Shown: positions 1-7,322, counted from the stretch's first letter. The stretch is DNA of 64,000 bases from Bacteroidales bacterium (GCA_016788045.1 JAEUTG010000004.1:147571-211570); one strand, 5' to 3'. Numbers and translations are program-made. Notes: generated from the letters alone by a model not told the origin.

Positions 1-584
1 GTTTGCCACATGGGGCGCTTTTCAGGCGGAGGGACGATGTTCATCTGTTCTTCCTTTTTCGCTTTTCCTTCCTTGCGGTAGATCAGCGACATAATCGTTC
101 CGATTAGTATACTGAATACTACGGCACCTATCGTACGTGCCAATCCCATTTCAAACCCCAGAATGCGGGCGGTGAGTATGATGGCCAGAATGTTGATGGC
201 AGGTCCTGAATACAGAAAGGCCACGGCAGGTCCAAGTCCTGCTCCCCTTTTATGAATGCTCGAAAACAGAGGCAGAATGGTGCATGAACAAACCGCCAGG
301 ATTGTTCCTGAAACGGAGGCTACGGTATAGGCGAGAAACTTGTTGGCGTTGGCCCCGAAATATTTCAACACCGATCCCTGGCTTACGAAAACCGAGATTA
401 CCCCGGCGATAAAGAAAGCCGGCAGAAGACAAAGGATCACATGCTCGCGTGCATACCATTTAACCAGATCAAAAGTTGCAGCGATGGCTGTATTAAATCG
501 TTCACTTTCAATGGGCAGGAAAAAAGCCGCCCCGAAGACTACAGCCAGCCAGAGCAGAAAGTTAAGATCTTTGTTTGTTTTCAT
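1..584 (-). CDS. DUF318/ArsP-type permease, partial (C-terminus off left edge)
   Basis: Inner-membrane permease of the YraQ/ArsP (DUF318, PF03773) family, read on the minus strand from ATG at 584 and running off the left edge, so about 194 residues of an expected 300-plus are present. Several hydrophobic segments are visible, and the family hallmark AVCSCTILPLF followed by a glycine-rich GAGLGPA / SGPAINILA stretch sits near the middle. A charged cytoplasmic loop (RKEGKAKKEEQ) ends the visible part. It is the last visible gene of the arsR-led operon, 65 bp after the ArsG-like gene. Some members of this family export trivalent organoarsenicals; others have no known substrate, so arsenical export here is inferred from the neighbours. 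The family is clear; the substrate is not. Confidence 0.85.
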   Translation of the reverse strand, partial: MKTNKDLNFLLWLAVVFGAAFFLPIESERFNTAIAATFDLVKWYAREHVILCLLPAFFIAGVISVFVSQGSVLKYFGANANKFLAYTVASVSGTILAVCSCTILPLFSSIHKRGAGLGPAVAFLYSGPAINILAIILTARILGFEMGLARTIGAVVFSILIGTIMSLIYRKEGKAKKEEQMNIVPPPEKRPMWQ

Positions 585-649
585 AAACAGGTCATGAGTG
601 CATTTGAGTTATGAAAGGGATAACCGGAAATTCAGCCGGCTGAATTGGA

Positions 650-1348
650 TTACATGAAAAAAATCCAGATAAAATAAAGTCCTGCCAGAATAAAAATCAC
701 GGAAACCACCCTTCTGAACCAGAATTCAAAAACGGTTATTTTGTTGTACATTTTTCCGATCCCACCAAGGCTGAAGGCCAGAATGTAGGAAAGTATGATT
801 ACCGGTAAGCCGGTTGCTACAGCGAAGGCAGGCAGCAACAGTAGCCCGGTTGGCTGTGCAAGCACCAGAGGCATCAGCATTCCGAAGTAGAGTACTCCAC
901 TGTACGGACAAAATGCCAGGGCAAATATCATCCCGAGCAGCAGTGCCCCCCAGCCGTTACCTGGTTTGATTCGGTCGGCAAAACGCTGCATCAAGGCACC
1001 TGAAGTACCGGGCAATCTGATGATCCCCAGCATAAAGATGCCGATCAGGATCAGCAGGGGACCAATCCATTTTTCACCATTGGCTTGCACGGCGCGGCTT
1101 ACGTGAAATTTGCTTGCACCAAAAAAGATGATACTCCCGACCAGGGTATAGCTAAGAACCCTTCCCAGCGTGTAGTACAAGCCGTTTAGAAAGACTGTTC
1201 TCCTGCTTTCAATGCTCTTGCTGATGTATGCAAGGGCAGTGATGTTGGTGGCCAGCGGACAGGGACTGATGGCCGTCATCAACCCGAGAAGAAAAGCAGT
1301 CAGCAAAGGAAAATTACTCTGGTCAATCAGATGTTGTATAAATTCCAT
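650..1348 (-). CDS. ArsG-like efflux permease (CcdA/TauE-like fold)
   Basis: 232-residue polytopic inner-membrane protein with about six hydrophobic segments. The N-terminal ISPCPLATNI motif and a second AFCPYSGVLYFG motif are the paired Cys-Pro elements of the CcdA-like superfamily. The best match by recall is the aromatic aminobenzylarsenical permease ArsG family. In ArsEFG systems (described in Shewanella), ArsE and ArsF are thought to reduce nitro groups on aromatic arsenicals and ArsG to export the product. It follows an ArsF-like and a small CxxC gene in the same orientation, 85 bp after the former, which supports this reading. A disulfide-reductant transporter of the CcdA type is the main alternative. 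The start ATG at 1348 gives a hydrophobic N-terminus without a separate signal peptide. Confidence 0.75.
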   Translation of the reverse strand: MEFIQHLIDQSNFPLLTAFLLGLMTAISPCPLATNITALAYISKSIESRRTVFLNGLYYTLGRVLSYTLVGSIIFFGASKFHVSRAVQANGEKWIGPLLILIGIFMLGIIRLPGTSGALMQRFADRIKPGNGWGALLLGMIFALAFCPYSGVLYFGMLMPLVLAQPTGLLLLPAFAVATGLPVIILSYILAFSLGGIGKMYNKITVFEFWFRRVVSVIFILAGLYFIWIFFM

Positions 1349-1433
1349 CTTATCAGAATATTACAGTGACAGTGCAGAAGTTCAGCATGGCATCCGGATG
1401 ATCAGCTGATCCCGGTAGTTCCGGCAAACCGGA

Positions 1434-1832
1434 CTATTTAAGTTTTTTTTCTATTTCAGCTTTTAAGCCAGTCATAAACTTTTCAGGCTGGTTACGCGAA
1501 TAGCTGAAAGCAAAATTGGTCAAATCGGTGGTTGTCTCCTTCGAATTGTTAATTCCGGTCAGATATAATGAAGAACCTTCAGCCTCATACTTTTCGACCA
1601 TTTTCAGGTTTTGCTTTTCTTCCACATCAAGGCTTACAAAAGTGATGGTGCCCTCTTTCAGCTCTTTGGCGTAATAGGTATTCAGTACTTTTTTGGTATT
1701 TTCCTCAATCGAAATGCAGGTCGGACAGCGATGTTCCGAATGGAAATAGACGACTTTGAGTCTGACAGGTTTACCGGCAAATACCGGCGACATTGCCAGA
1801 AGCAGAATTATTGAAAAAAGCAGATTTTTCAT
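1434..1832 (-). CDS. ArsF-like exported CxxC protein
   Basis: 132-residue protein with an N-terminal signal peptide (about residues 1-19, ending VFAG) and a single redox-type motif CPTC at C36/C39, followed by a thioredoxin-like alpha/beta pattern. It resembles the family annotated as nitrophenyl compound nitroreductase subunit ArsF. Such proteins are thought to work outside the inner membrane with a CcdA-like permease that supplies electrons or exports the product. The gene lies 18 bp after the small CxxC protein gene and ahead of the ArsG-like permease gene, all on the minus strand. The family call rests on the signal peptide, the CPTC position and this neighbourhood. The substrate (organoarsenical, nitroaromatic or another thiol-reactive compound) cannot be read from the sequence. 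Confidence 0.7.
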   Translation of the reverse strand: MKNLLFSIILLLAMSPVFAGKPVRLKVVYFHSEHRCPTCISIEENTKKVLNTYYAKELKEGTITFVSLDVEEKQNLKMVEKYEAEGSSLYLTGINNSKETTTDLTNFAFSYSRNQPEKFMTGLKAEIEKKLK

Positions 1833-1850
1833 AGCCTGAACTTTTTTTGA

Positions 1851-2084
1851 TTATCGGGTGAGCATTTCTTTGAGTTCATTTACTGAAGGAACACGCCCGT
1901 AAAAAATCACTTTCTCATCAACCACCATTGCCGGGGTACGCATAATCCCATAGTTCATGATTTTTACAATGTCTTCTTCCTTTACTACACTGGCATCAAG
2001 ATTGAGCTCCGCAACGGCTTCACGGACAGATTTTTCCAGGTTTGTACAGTTTGTGCATCCTGTTCCGAGAATTTTGATTTCCAT
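1851..2084 (-). CDS. Small thioredoxin-like CxxC protein (permease-associated, ArsE-like)
   Basis: 77-residue cytoplasmic protein of the redox-active disulfide 2 / glutaredoxin-like class, close to full length for that family. The active-site CTNC (C10, C13) follows the first beta strand (MEIKILGTG). A cis-Pro region RTPAMVVDE lies near residue 55 and the protein ends at ELKEMLTR. It is the first structural gene after arsR, 28 bp downstream of it. In Bacteroidota such proteins are repeatedly encoded beside DUF318 and CcdA-like permeases, which suggests a thiol-relay or metalloid-carrier role. Whether it equals ArsE of the Shewanella ArsEFG system is inference from gene order. Confidence 0.82.
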   Translation of the reverse strand: MEIKILGTGCTNCTNLEKSVREAVAELNLDASVVKEEDIVKIMNYGIMRTPAMVVDEKVIFYGRVPSVNELKEMLTR

Positions 2085-2112
2085 AGATTTCCTTTGTTAA
2101 ATGGTTGACAAT

Positions 2113-2475
2113 TTACATTGATGAAACCGGATCATTCTTGTCTGAATTCACCGTAAGAGGTTCACAACTGACTGCTTTCGGCGATGTGCCGTTAAGAAAC
2201 CGGTCAAACAGCACTCCGGCAGTTTTCCAGTTTTTTTTGTTAATGCAGTATTTGATAAAGGGCGGATTTATTTCACCTTGTATCAGTCCGGCAGCCTTCA
2301 ACTCCTTAAGGTGCTGCGACAGGGTTGACAGTGCAATGGGAAACTCATCGGCAATATTGCCGCTGTAGCAGCAGCCGCGCGATGAAAGTATTGAAAGGAT
2401 TTTAATCCTTGCCGGGTGGCCCATGGCTTTGGCATAACGAGCCATTTTTACCTGATCTTCTGAATAGGGTTGCAT
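2113..2475 (-). CDS. ArsR/SmtB family transcriptional regulator
   Basis: 120-residue winged-helix repressor. The recognition region ALSTLSQHLKELKAAGLI is canonical for ArsR/SmtB proteins, as is the N-terminal MGHPARIKILSIL helix. An adjacent Cys pair (C35-C36, SRGCCYSG) lies just before the helix-turn-helix and could be the inducer-binding thiols, though the spacing differs from the classical CxC of ArsR. The C-terminal tail after residue 95 is polar and may be disordered. It is the first gene of the minus-strand operon and sits directly behind a palindrome that overlaps the promoter, so autorepression relieved by a metalloid or thiol-reactive ligand is likely. The family call is firm; the ligand is inferred. 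Confidence 0.9.
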   Translation of the reverse strand: MQPYSEDQVKMARYAKAMGHPARIKILSILSSRGCCYSGNIADEFPIALSTLSQHLKELKAAGLIQGEINPPFIKYCINKKNWKTAGVLFDRFLNGTSPKAVSCEPLTVNSDKNDPVSSM

Positions 2476-2493
2476 GGATTGAATTCAATTTGT

Positions 2494-2529
2494 ATTTCGC
2501 AAAAATACGAAATGAAATGACAAAACAAA
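2494..2529 (-). promoter_or_regulatory. Promoter and operator of the arsR operon
   Basis: On the minus strand, TTTG (2526-2529) is separated by 18 bp from TATTTTTG (2500-2507), matching the Bacteroidota -33/-7 pattern TTTG-N~19-TAnnTTTG. A perfect inverted repeat ATTTCG-N8-CGAAAT (2494-2499 and 2508-2513) encloses the -7 box exactly. A repressor bound there would block RNA polymerase. This is the expected geometry for an ArsR operator, and the regulator gene starts 18 bp downstream of the palindrome. Confidence 0.65.
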
Positions 2530-2610
2530 TTTTTTAAGAAATTTATTCGTTTCTATAACAAACAGATTATCATGTACTTGAAAATTCAAACCCTGATCTG
2601 ATGTGAAACC

Positions 2611-3476
2611 CAGCCCTGAAAGGGCGCCATCCACCATCACAGGAGGCAGCCCTGAGAATCCAGACCGAACGCAGAACACAGCTCTGAGAATCCAGACCAG
2701 CAGCTAAGATAAGCCCTGAAAGGGCGCCATCCATTAATACAGGGCGTAGCCCTGTGAATTCGAAGGTAATCCGAACCCAGCCCTGAAAGAGCTCTATCCG
2801 CCTACACAGGGAGCAGCTCTGAGAATCCAGACCAGAAGCTAAGATAAGCCCTGAAAGGGCGCCATCCACTAACACAGGGCGCAGTCCTGTGAATTCGAAG
2901 GTAATCCGAACCCAGCCCTGAAAGAGCTCTATCCACCTACACAGGGAGCAGCTCTGAGAATCCAGACTAGAAGCTAAGATAAGCCCTGAAAGGGCGCCAT
3001 CCACTAACACAGGGCGCAGCCCTGTGAATTCGAAGGTAATCCGAACCCAGCCCTGAAAGAGCTCTATCCACCCACACAGGGCGCAGCTCTGAGAATCCAG
3101 ACCAGAAGCTAAGATAAGCCCTGAAAGGGCGCCATCCATTAAGACAGGGCGCAGCCCTGTGAAATCGAAGGAAAGCAGAACCCAGCCCTGAAAGAGCTCT
3201 ATCCACCCACACAAGGTGCAGCCCTGAGAATCCAGACCAGAAGCTAAGATAAGCCCTGAAAGGGCGCCATCCACTAACACAGGGCGCAGTCCCGTGAATT
3301 CGATGCGAATGCGGAATACATCCCTGAAAGGGCGCCATCCACCCACACAGGGCGCAGCTCTGAGAATCCAGACCAGAAGCAAAGATAAGTCCTGAAAGGG
3401 CGCTATCCATTAACACAGGGCGCAGCCCTGTGAATTCGAAGGGAACGCAGAACCCAGCCCTGAAAGGGCGAAATAA
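2611..3476. repeat. Left REP array, 13 units of 67-68 bp
   Basis: A head-to-tail array with core GCCCTGAAAGGGC (or the variant ending AAGAGC). Cores begin at 2613, 2713, 2780, 2848, 2915, 2983, 3050, 3118, 3185, 3253, 3321, 3389 and 3457. Apart from the first interval (100 bp), spacing is 67-68 bp, and the two core variants alternate so that the higher-order unit is 135 bp. Each unit holds two potential hairpins: GCCCT-GAA-AGGGC and, about 13 bp further on, ACAGGGC-GCA-GCCCTGT (loop GTA or GCA). The array ends within 2 bp of the transposase stop codon. It resembles REP sequences served by a RAYT transposase. Open frames across it are by-products of the repeat. Confidence 0.9.
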
Positions 3477-3959
3477 CTAATCCCACACATACCTCTCGTC
3501 ATACTCAATTCCATACTTAGCCAAAAATGCCAGATACTCTTCTTCAAAAGTTAACTTTCTGTGATGTTCATGCTGTCTCTCGATATATGTCTTTACCACA
3601 TCAACCTCAGCCGGGTTGACCGAGAATGTCCCATATCCATCCTGCCAGTAAAAGTTCTTGAGTAAGGGATCTTTTGTTTTTATCCATTTTGAGGAATGGG
3701 ATTTAACTTCCTCCAGCAATTTTGCCAAAGCAATATTTTTCGACAACATGCAGAGGATATGAACATGGTTGGAATGCCCCCCGATTTTCAGAGGCTGACA
3801 TTTCAGGTTTTTGCAAATTCCACCGAGGTAACTGTAAAGTTCTTCTTCGGTGGGAGGGTGAATCAGATGCACACGGTGTTTGGTGCTGAAAGTGATGTGG
3901 ATGTAGTTTTTAACTAAAGATTGCCCCATAATGTTTGGTATTTCGCCCTTTCAGGGCTT
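3456..3959. mobile_element. RAYT-type element bounded by a 20-bp inverted repeat
   Basis: The transposase gene is tightly bracketed by a perfect 20-bp inverted repeat (3456-3475 and 3940-3959), each copy consisting of a REP core plus the extension GAAATA. The left copy ends 1 bp before the stop codon and the right copy begins 10 bp before the start codon. The arrays on both sides extend these ends outwards in opposite orientations. Classical IS200 elements have subterminal hairpins rather than inverted terminal repeats, so the mirror arrangement suggests a domesticated RAYT locus rather than a standard insertion sequence. The boundaries of any mobile unit are inferred. Confidence 0.6.
3477..3929 (-). 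CDS. REP-associated tyrosine transposase (IS200-like, Y1 HUH)
   Basis: 150-residue single-domain Y1 HUH endonuclease, normal size for TnpA/RAYT proteins. The HUH pair is H55-V-H57 within NHVHILC, and the likely nucleophile is Y115 in VVKTYIERQHEHH. The C-terminal segment ending YGIEYDERYVWD is a recurrent signature of Bacteroidota members of the family. These enzymes cut and join single-stranded DNA at small hairpins, which fits the arrays of hairpin repeats on both sides. The frame is intact with an ATG start, so the enzyme may still be active. No tnpB or other accessory gene accompanies it, favouring a RAYT over a full IS605 element. Confidence 0.9.
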   Translation of the reverse strand: MGQSLVKNYIHITFSTKHRVHLIHPPTEEELYSYLGGICKNLKCQPLKIGGHSNHVHILCMLSKNIALAKLLEEVKSHSSKWIKTKDPLLKNFYWQDGYGTFSVNPAEVDVVKTYIERQHEHHRKLTFEEEYLAFLAKYGIEYDERYVWD

Positions 3960-4520
3960 AGCATTTTTATGTTTTTAACGATGGACTTCGCCCATCGTTG
4001 TTATCTTTCGCCCTTTTAGGGCTTACCATTTTTATGATTTTTAACGATGGACTCCGCCCATCGTTGTTATCTTTTGCCCTTTCAGGGCTTTCAGTCGATC
4101 ATTTTATACACGATGGACTCCGCCCATCGTTGTTATCTTTTGCCCTTTCAGGGCTTTCAGTCGATCATTTTATACACGATGGACTTCGCCCATCGTTGAT
4201 GTCTTTTGCCCTTTCAGGGCTTATTTCGTGCTTATTTCATAATCGATGGACTTCGCCCATCGTTGTTATCTTTCGCCCTTTCAGGGTTTTCATTTGATCA
4301 TTTTATGTACAATGGTCTTCGCCCATCGTTGATGTCTTACGCCCTTTCAGGGCTTATCTTGTGCATATTTTATATTCGATGGACTTGGTCCTTCGGGTAT
4401 TACTTACGCCCTTTCATGACACATTATTCGTTAAGTCCTGAAAGGACAAAATCTGTTATCACAGCGGCGAAGCCCTGTGATACCGGTTACTAAATCAGGA
4501 AGAAGCCCTGAAAGGGCGAA
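3944..4520. repeat. Right REP array, about 8 units of 65-67 bp, inverted relative to the left array
   Basis: Read on the minus strand, each unit has the same order as the left array: core GCCCTGAAAGGGC, 12 bp, then a hairpin CGATGGGCGAAGTCCATCG (loop GAA or GGA). The second hairpin starts on the plus strand at 3979, 4045, 4111, 4177, 4244, 4310 and 4377. The last two are degenerate. At 4435-4447 and 4504-4516 the core switches orientation, and the first of these reads GTCCT-GAA-AGGAC, a compensatory stem change. A hybrid second hairpin (ACAG...CCTGT) lies near 4461-4478. The outer stem differs from the left array while the C-GNA-G loop is kept. Confidence 0.85.
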
Positions 4521-4540
4521 ATTTTTCAACACCCTTTATT

Positions 4541-4696
4541 TTAATCTCTGGTTAACTCGCCTCTAAACACCCTCTTCACAGGTTTTTCTTTAATACCTCT
4601 AAAATTATCCAATTTTTTCTGATAAATCGCTTCCAGTGTTTTTGTTTCGGATGAAAGGTTTTCAAGTTTGGCGACGATCGATTGCTGTTCCACTAT
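4541..4696 (-). pseudogene. Remnant of a type I restriction specificity subunit (HsdS) C-terminus
   Basis: On the minus strand this 156-bp stretch translates as IVEQQSIVAKLENLSSETKT, then LEAIYQKKLDNF, and ends GELTRD before a TAA at 4541-4543. This closely follows the conserved distal helix of HsdS proteins (EQQ-IVAKL-x-LS-ETK-LEAIY-KL ... GEL). Only about 50 codons remain of a roughly 400-codon gene. There is no start codon or upstream domain, and the 5' side runs straight into REP sequence. The end is partly degraded, as the usual ELKKSILQKAF helix is replaced. No hsdM or hsdR is in the window. It is most likely the scar of a lost restriction locus overrun by repeats. Confidence 0.7.
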
Positions 4697-4705
4697 CGTC
4701 GATAT

Positions 4706-4790
4706 ATTATACCCTTCAGGGCTTACTGTTATTTGTTTTCTTAACGATGGACTTCGCCCAACGTTCGCATATTTCGCCCTTTCAGGGCTA
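4706..4790. repeat. Outlying degenerate REP copies
   Basis: A truncated core (CCCTTCAGGG, 4712-4721), a GNA-type hairpin with one stem mismatch starting at 4745 (CGATGG paired with CCAACG), and an intact core at 4775-4788 continue the right array beyond the HsdS remnant, up to about 65 bp before the mnmE stop codon. They show that the remnant was inserted into, or flanked by, an older stretch of the same array. Confidence 0.75.
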
Positions 4791-4853
4791 ACCTATTTTG
4801 TTTTCTAAACAATCGGGGAAGTCCATCTGTACTATATATGCAGCTTTGTGGTA

Positions 4854-6257
4854 TTACTTTCCGATACAGAACTTCCCGAAAATATTCCCCAACAGCTCAT
4901 CGGTGGTGACTTCGCCAGTGATGCTGCCCAGGTGATGGAGCGCCTGGCGGATGTCGATTGCAATCAGATCAGATGGAATGCCATTGGCAAAGCCCTCCTC
5001 AATACTGGCGATGCTTTGGGAGGCTCGTGAAAGGGCTTCGTAATGGCGGAGGCTGTAAACCACCGTCTGGTCAGTGGAATCTCCCTGTCGGGCCGACTTC
5101 AGCAGGCGTTCGGTAATCAGGTTGATGTTTTCGTTGCGCTTGGCCGATACAAAAAGGGTGTCGAGTTCAACAAGTTTCCTGAATGAATGCGGTGCCTCGC
5201 CCAGCATATCGGTTTTGTTGGCTACCAGAATGATCTGTTTTTCAGGATCGTCGAGCTGATTCCTTATGCTGGCGAGCGCTTCATCGATCTCCTTCTCTGT
5301 GGTTGTGTTGATATCGAATACATATAGGACCACAGCAGCCTGGTTCATCTTTTCAAAAGTTCGTCCGATGCCAATGTTTTCAACTACATCATCAGAGTGG
5401 CGGATTCCGGCCGTATCAATAAACCTGAAAGTAGTCCCCTGTATGCTGATGGTGTCTTCGATGGCATCGCGGGTAGTACCGGGAATTTCTGAAACAATGG
5501 CCCTTTCTTCGTTCAGGAGGGCATTCAGCAAGGTTGACTTGCCAACATTGGGTGCACCGGCGATGGCCACCGGAATTCCATGTTTCATCACATTGCCCAG
5601 TGCAAAACTTGATTTCAGGGATTCAAGCTCCGATTTTATCTTACCGAGCAGGTCAAACAAGGCATGGCGGTCGGCAAACTCCACATCCTCCTCACTGAAA
5701 TCAAGTTCGAGTTCAATCAACGAAGCAAAATCAATGAGCCGCGCCCTGAGTTCTCCGATTTTCAGTGAGAAACCGCCGCGCATCTGCTGCATGGCCAGAC
5801 GGTGTGAAGCCACTGAATTGGAGGCAATCAGATCGGCAACTGCTTCAGCCTGCGACAAGTCAAACTTCCCGTTAAGGAATCCCCTGAGGGTAAATTCACC
5901 CGGTTCTGCCAGGCGGGCACCGGCCGACAATAAGGCTTCCAGTATGCGCTGTTGGATAAAAACAGAACCGTGACATGAGATTTCAACGATATCCTGACCA
6001 TTGTATGAGTGGGGATTTTTGAAATACGTAATGAGTACCTCGTCAAGCAGTTCACCCATGACCATGAATTTTCCGAAGTAAACCATGCGGGGAACGATGG
6101 TTTCAGCCGTAACATCTCTGCTGATCTCAACAAACTGTAAGCTGATGTCCGCTGCATCTGGGCCGGAAAGCCTCACAACACCGATTGCCCCTGATCCTGC
6201 AGGGGTTGACAGCGCACAGATCGTATCATTCAGGTTGATAAATGCAGTGTTCATCAT
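4854..6257 (-). CDS. mnmE: tRNA uridine-5-carboxymethylaminomethyl(34) synthesis GTPase MnmE
   Basis: 467-residue cytoplasmic GTPase that, with MnmG, modifies the wobble uridine (U34) of certain tRNAs. Length is normal. The N-terminal tetrahydrofolate-binding domain (about 1-120, TPAGSGAIGVVRLSG) is followed by a helical domain and an inserted G domain. The latter has G1 GAPNVGKST (234-242), G2 TTRD (261-264), G3 DTAG (281-284) and G4 NKTD (347-350). The C-terminus FCIGK carries the conserved Cys (C464). Two adjacent ATG codons (6257, 6254) are possible starts. It is monocistronic here, diverges from sucD, and its 3' end faces the REP region. mnmG is not in the window. Confidence 0.97.
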   Translation of the reverse strand: MMNTAFINLNDTICALSTPAGSGAIGVVRLSGPDAADISLQFVEISRDVTAETIVPRMVYFGKFMVMGELLDEVLITYFKNPHSYNGQDIVEISCHGSVFIQQRILEALLSAGARLAEPGEFTLRGFLNGKFDLSQAEAVADLIASNSVASHRLAMQQMRGGFSLKIGELRARLIDFASLIELELDFSEEDVEFADRHALFDLLGKIKSELESLKSSFALGNVMKHGIPVAIAGAPNVGKSTLLNALLNEERAIVSEIPGTTRDAIEDTISIQGTTFRFIDTAGIRHSDDVVENIGIGRTFEKMNQAAVVLYVFDINTTTEKEIDEALASIRNQLDDPEKQIILVANKTDMLGEAPHSFRKLVELDTLFVSAKRNENINLITERLLKSARQGDSTDQTVVYSLRHYEALSRASQSIASIEEGFANGIPSDLIAIDIRQALHHLGSITGEVTTDELLGNIFGKFCIGK

Positions 6258-6330
6258 ATGATTTTTTATTTACCTTTATCGCCATAAAAATCACCGCCTC
6301 CTGTCTGATGGGGGATTTCAGGCTTTTTTA

Positions 6331-6363
6331 CAAAATTACCCATTTTCGTCTGTCAAAGTCAAA
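6331..6363 (-). promoter_or_regulatory. Putative mnmE promoter
   Basis: On the minus strand, TAATTTTG (6331-6338) matches the Bacteroidota -7 consensus TAnnTTTG. TTTG elements lie 15 bp (6354-6357) and 21 bp (6360-6363) upstream, neither at the most common spacing. The predicted transcript would start about 70 bases before the mnmE ATG. No comparably clear box was found for the divergent sucD gene in the same 140-bp intergenic region. Confidence 0.45.
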
Positions 6364-6397
6364 TTATTTAACATAAACACTTACAACTACTTATCTT

Positions 6398-7267
6398 ATG
6401 AGTATCCTTGTCAACAAAGAGTCAAAGGTGATCGTTCAGGGATTTACCGGCACAGAAGGTACCTTTCATGCAACACAGATGATCGAATACGGCACCAATG
6501 TAGTGGGCGGAGTTACCCCCGGGAAAGGCGGGAAATTTCATCTCGGACAGCCGGTTTTCAATACTGTCGCTGAAGCTGTTCAGGCTAGCGGGGCCAATGT
6601 TTCCCTCATCTTTGTACCTCCGGCATTTGCAGCCGATGCCATAATGGAGGCAGCCGACGCTGGCATTGAAGTGATCGTTTGCATCACCGAAGGTATTCCG
6701 GTGAAGGATATGCTGTATGCCAAAGAATATCTGAAAGGCCGGAAAAGCCGTTTGATCGGTCCCAACTGCCCGGGTATCATTACGCCTGATGAGGCAAAAA
6801 TTGGTATTATGCCAGGTTTTATCCACAAAAAAGGCGTGGTTGGCATCGTCAGCCGCTCCGGCACCCTTACCTATGAAGCGGTTGACCAGCTTACCAAAGC
6901 CGGATTGGGCCAGACTACTGCCATTGGCATCGGTGGAGACCCCATTATCGGTACCACCACCCGCGATGCCGTGGAGTTGTTTATGGCTGATCCCGAAACC
7001 AAAGGCATTGTCATGATCGGTGAAATCGGCGGTGGTATGGAGGCTGAGGCAGGATACTGGATCAAAGAACACGGGACCAAACCGGTGGTGAGCTTTATCG
7101 CTGGTGCAACAGCGCCCAAAGGCCGTACCATGGGTCATGCCGGTGCGATTGTCGGCGGTGAAGGCGATACTGCTGAAGCCAAAAAAGCAATTCTGCGCGA
7201 TTGCGGCGTACATGTGGTAGATTCACCGGCTGAAATCGGCTCAAAAATGCTTGAACTGCTTAAATAA
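6398..7267 (+). CDS. sucD: Succinate-CoA ligase (ADP-forming) subunit alpha
   Basis: 289-residue TCA-cycle enzyme subunit that, with SucC, interconverts succinyl-CoA and succinate with substrate-level phosphorylation. Length is standard. The N-terminal CoA-binding Rossmann domain includes [11 protein letters not shown] and the loop [16 protein letters not shown] lies near residue 125, and the phospho-histidine is H247 in [11 protein letters not shown]. It starts at ATG 6398 and is followed by its own terminator, so it appears monocistronic. The beta subunit gene sucC is not adjacent, although the two are often neighbours in other bacteria. Confidence 0.97.
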   Translation: MSILVNKESKVIVQGFTGTEGTFHATQMIEYGTNVVGGVTPGKGGKFHLGQPVFNTVAEAVQASGANVSLIFVPPAFAADAIMEAADAGIEVIVCITEGIPVKDMLYAKEYLKGRKSRLIGPNCPGIITPDEAKIGIMPGFIHKKGVVGIVSRSGTLTYEAVDQLTKAGLGQTTAIGIGGDPIIGTTTRDAVELFMADPETKGIVMIGEIGGGMEAEAGYWIKEHGTKPVVSFIAGATAPKGRTMGHAGAIVGGEGDTAEAKKAILRDCGVHVVDSPAEIGSKMLELLK

Positions 7268-7286
7268 GGTAATCACATTTTAATCG

Positions 7287-7322
7287 AAATGCCCGGACGA
7301 TTCGACCGGGCATTTTTTTTTT
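7287..7322 (+). terminator. Rho-independent terminator of sucD
   Basis: GC-rich stem ATGCCCGG (7289-7296) pairs with CCGGGCAT (7306-7313) around a 9-base loop, followed directly by a run of T to 7322. It begins about 20 bp after the sucD stop codon. The facing minus-strand gene ends at 7349. Confidence 0.9.

Noticed and set aside
2570..3416. Long minus-strand open frames encoding a repetitive 45-residue protein
   Set aside because: They lie entirely within the REP array, their period is set by the 135-bp dimer, composition is non-protein-like, and no start signal is present.
3998..4493. Plus-strand open frames of about 95-99 codons with repeated FALSGL-type segments
   Set aside because: They are translations of the right REP array; the repeated residues follow the DNA repeat unit.
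2611..4520. CRISPR array
   Set aside because: Units are 66-68 bp with no constant short repeat separated by unique spacers, there are no cas genes, and a RAYT transposase explains the repeats.
5266..5973. 235-codon plus-strand frame
   Set aside because: It is antisense to mnmE, whose GTPase motifs are unambiguous; the frame has no domain.
6422..7213. 263-codon minus-strand frame
   Set aside because: It is a shadow of sucD on the opposite strand.
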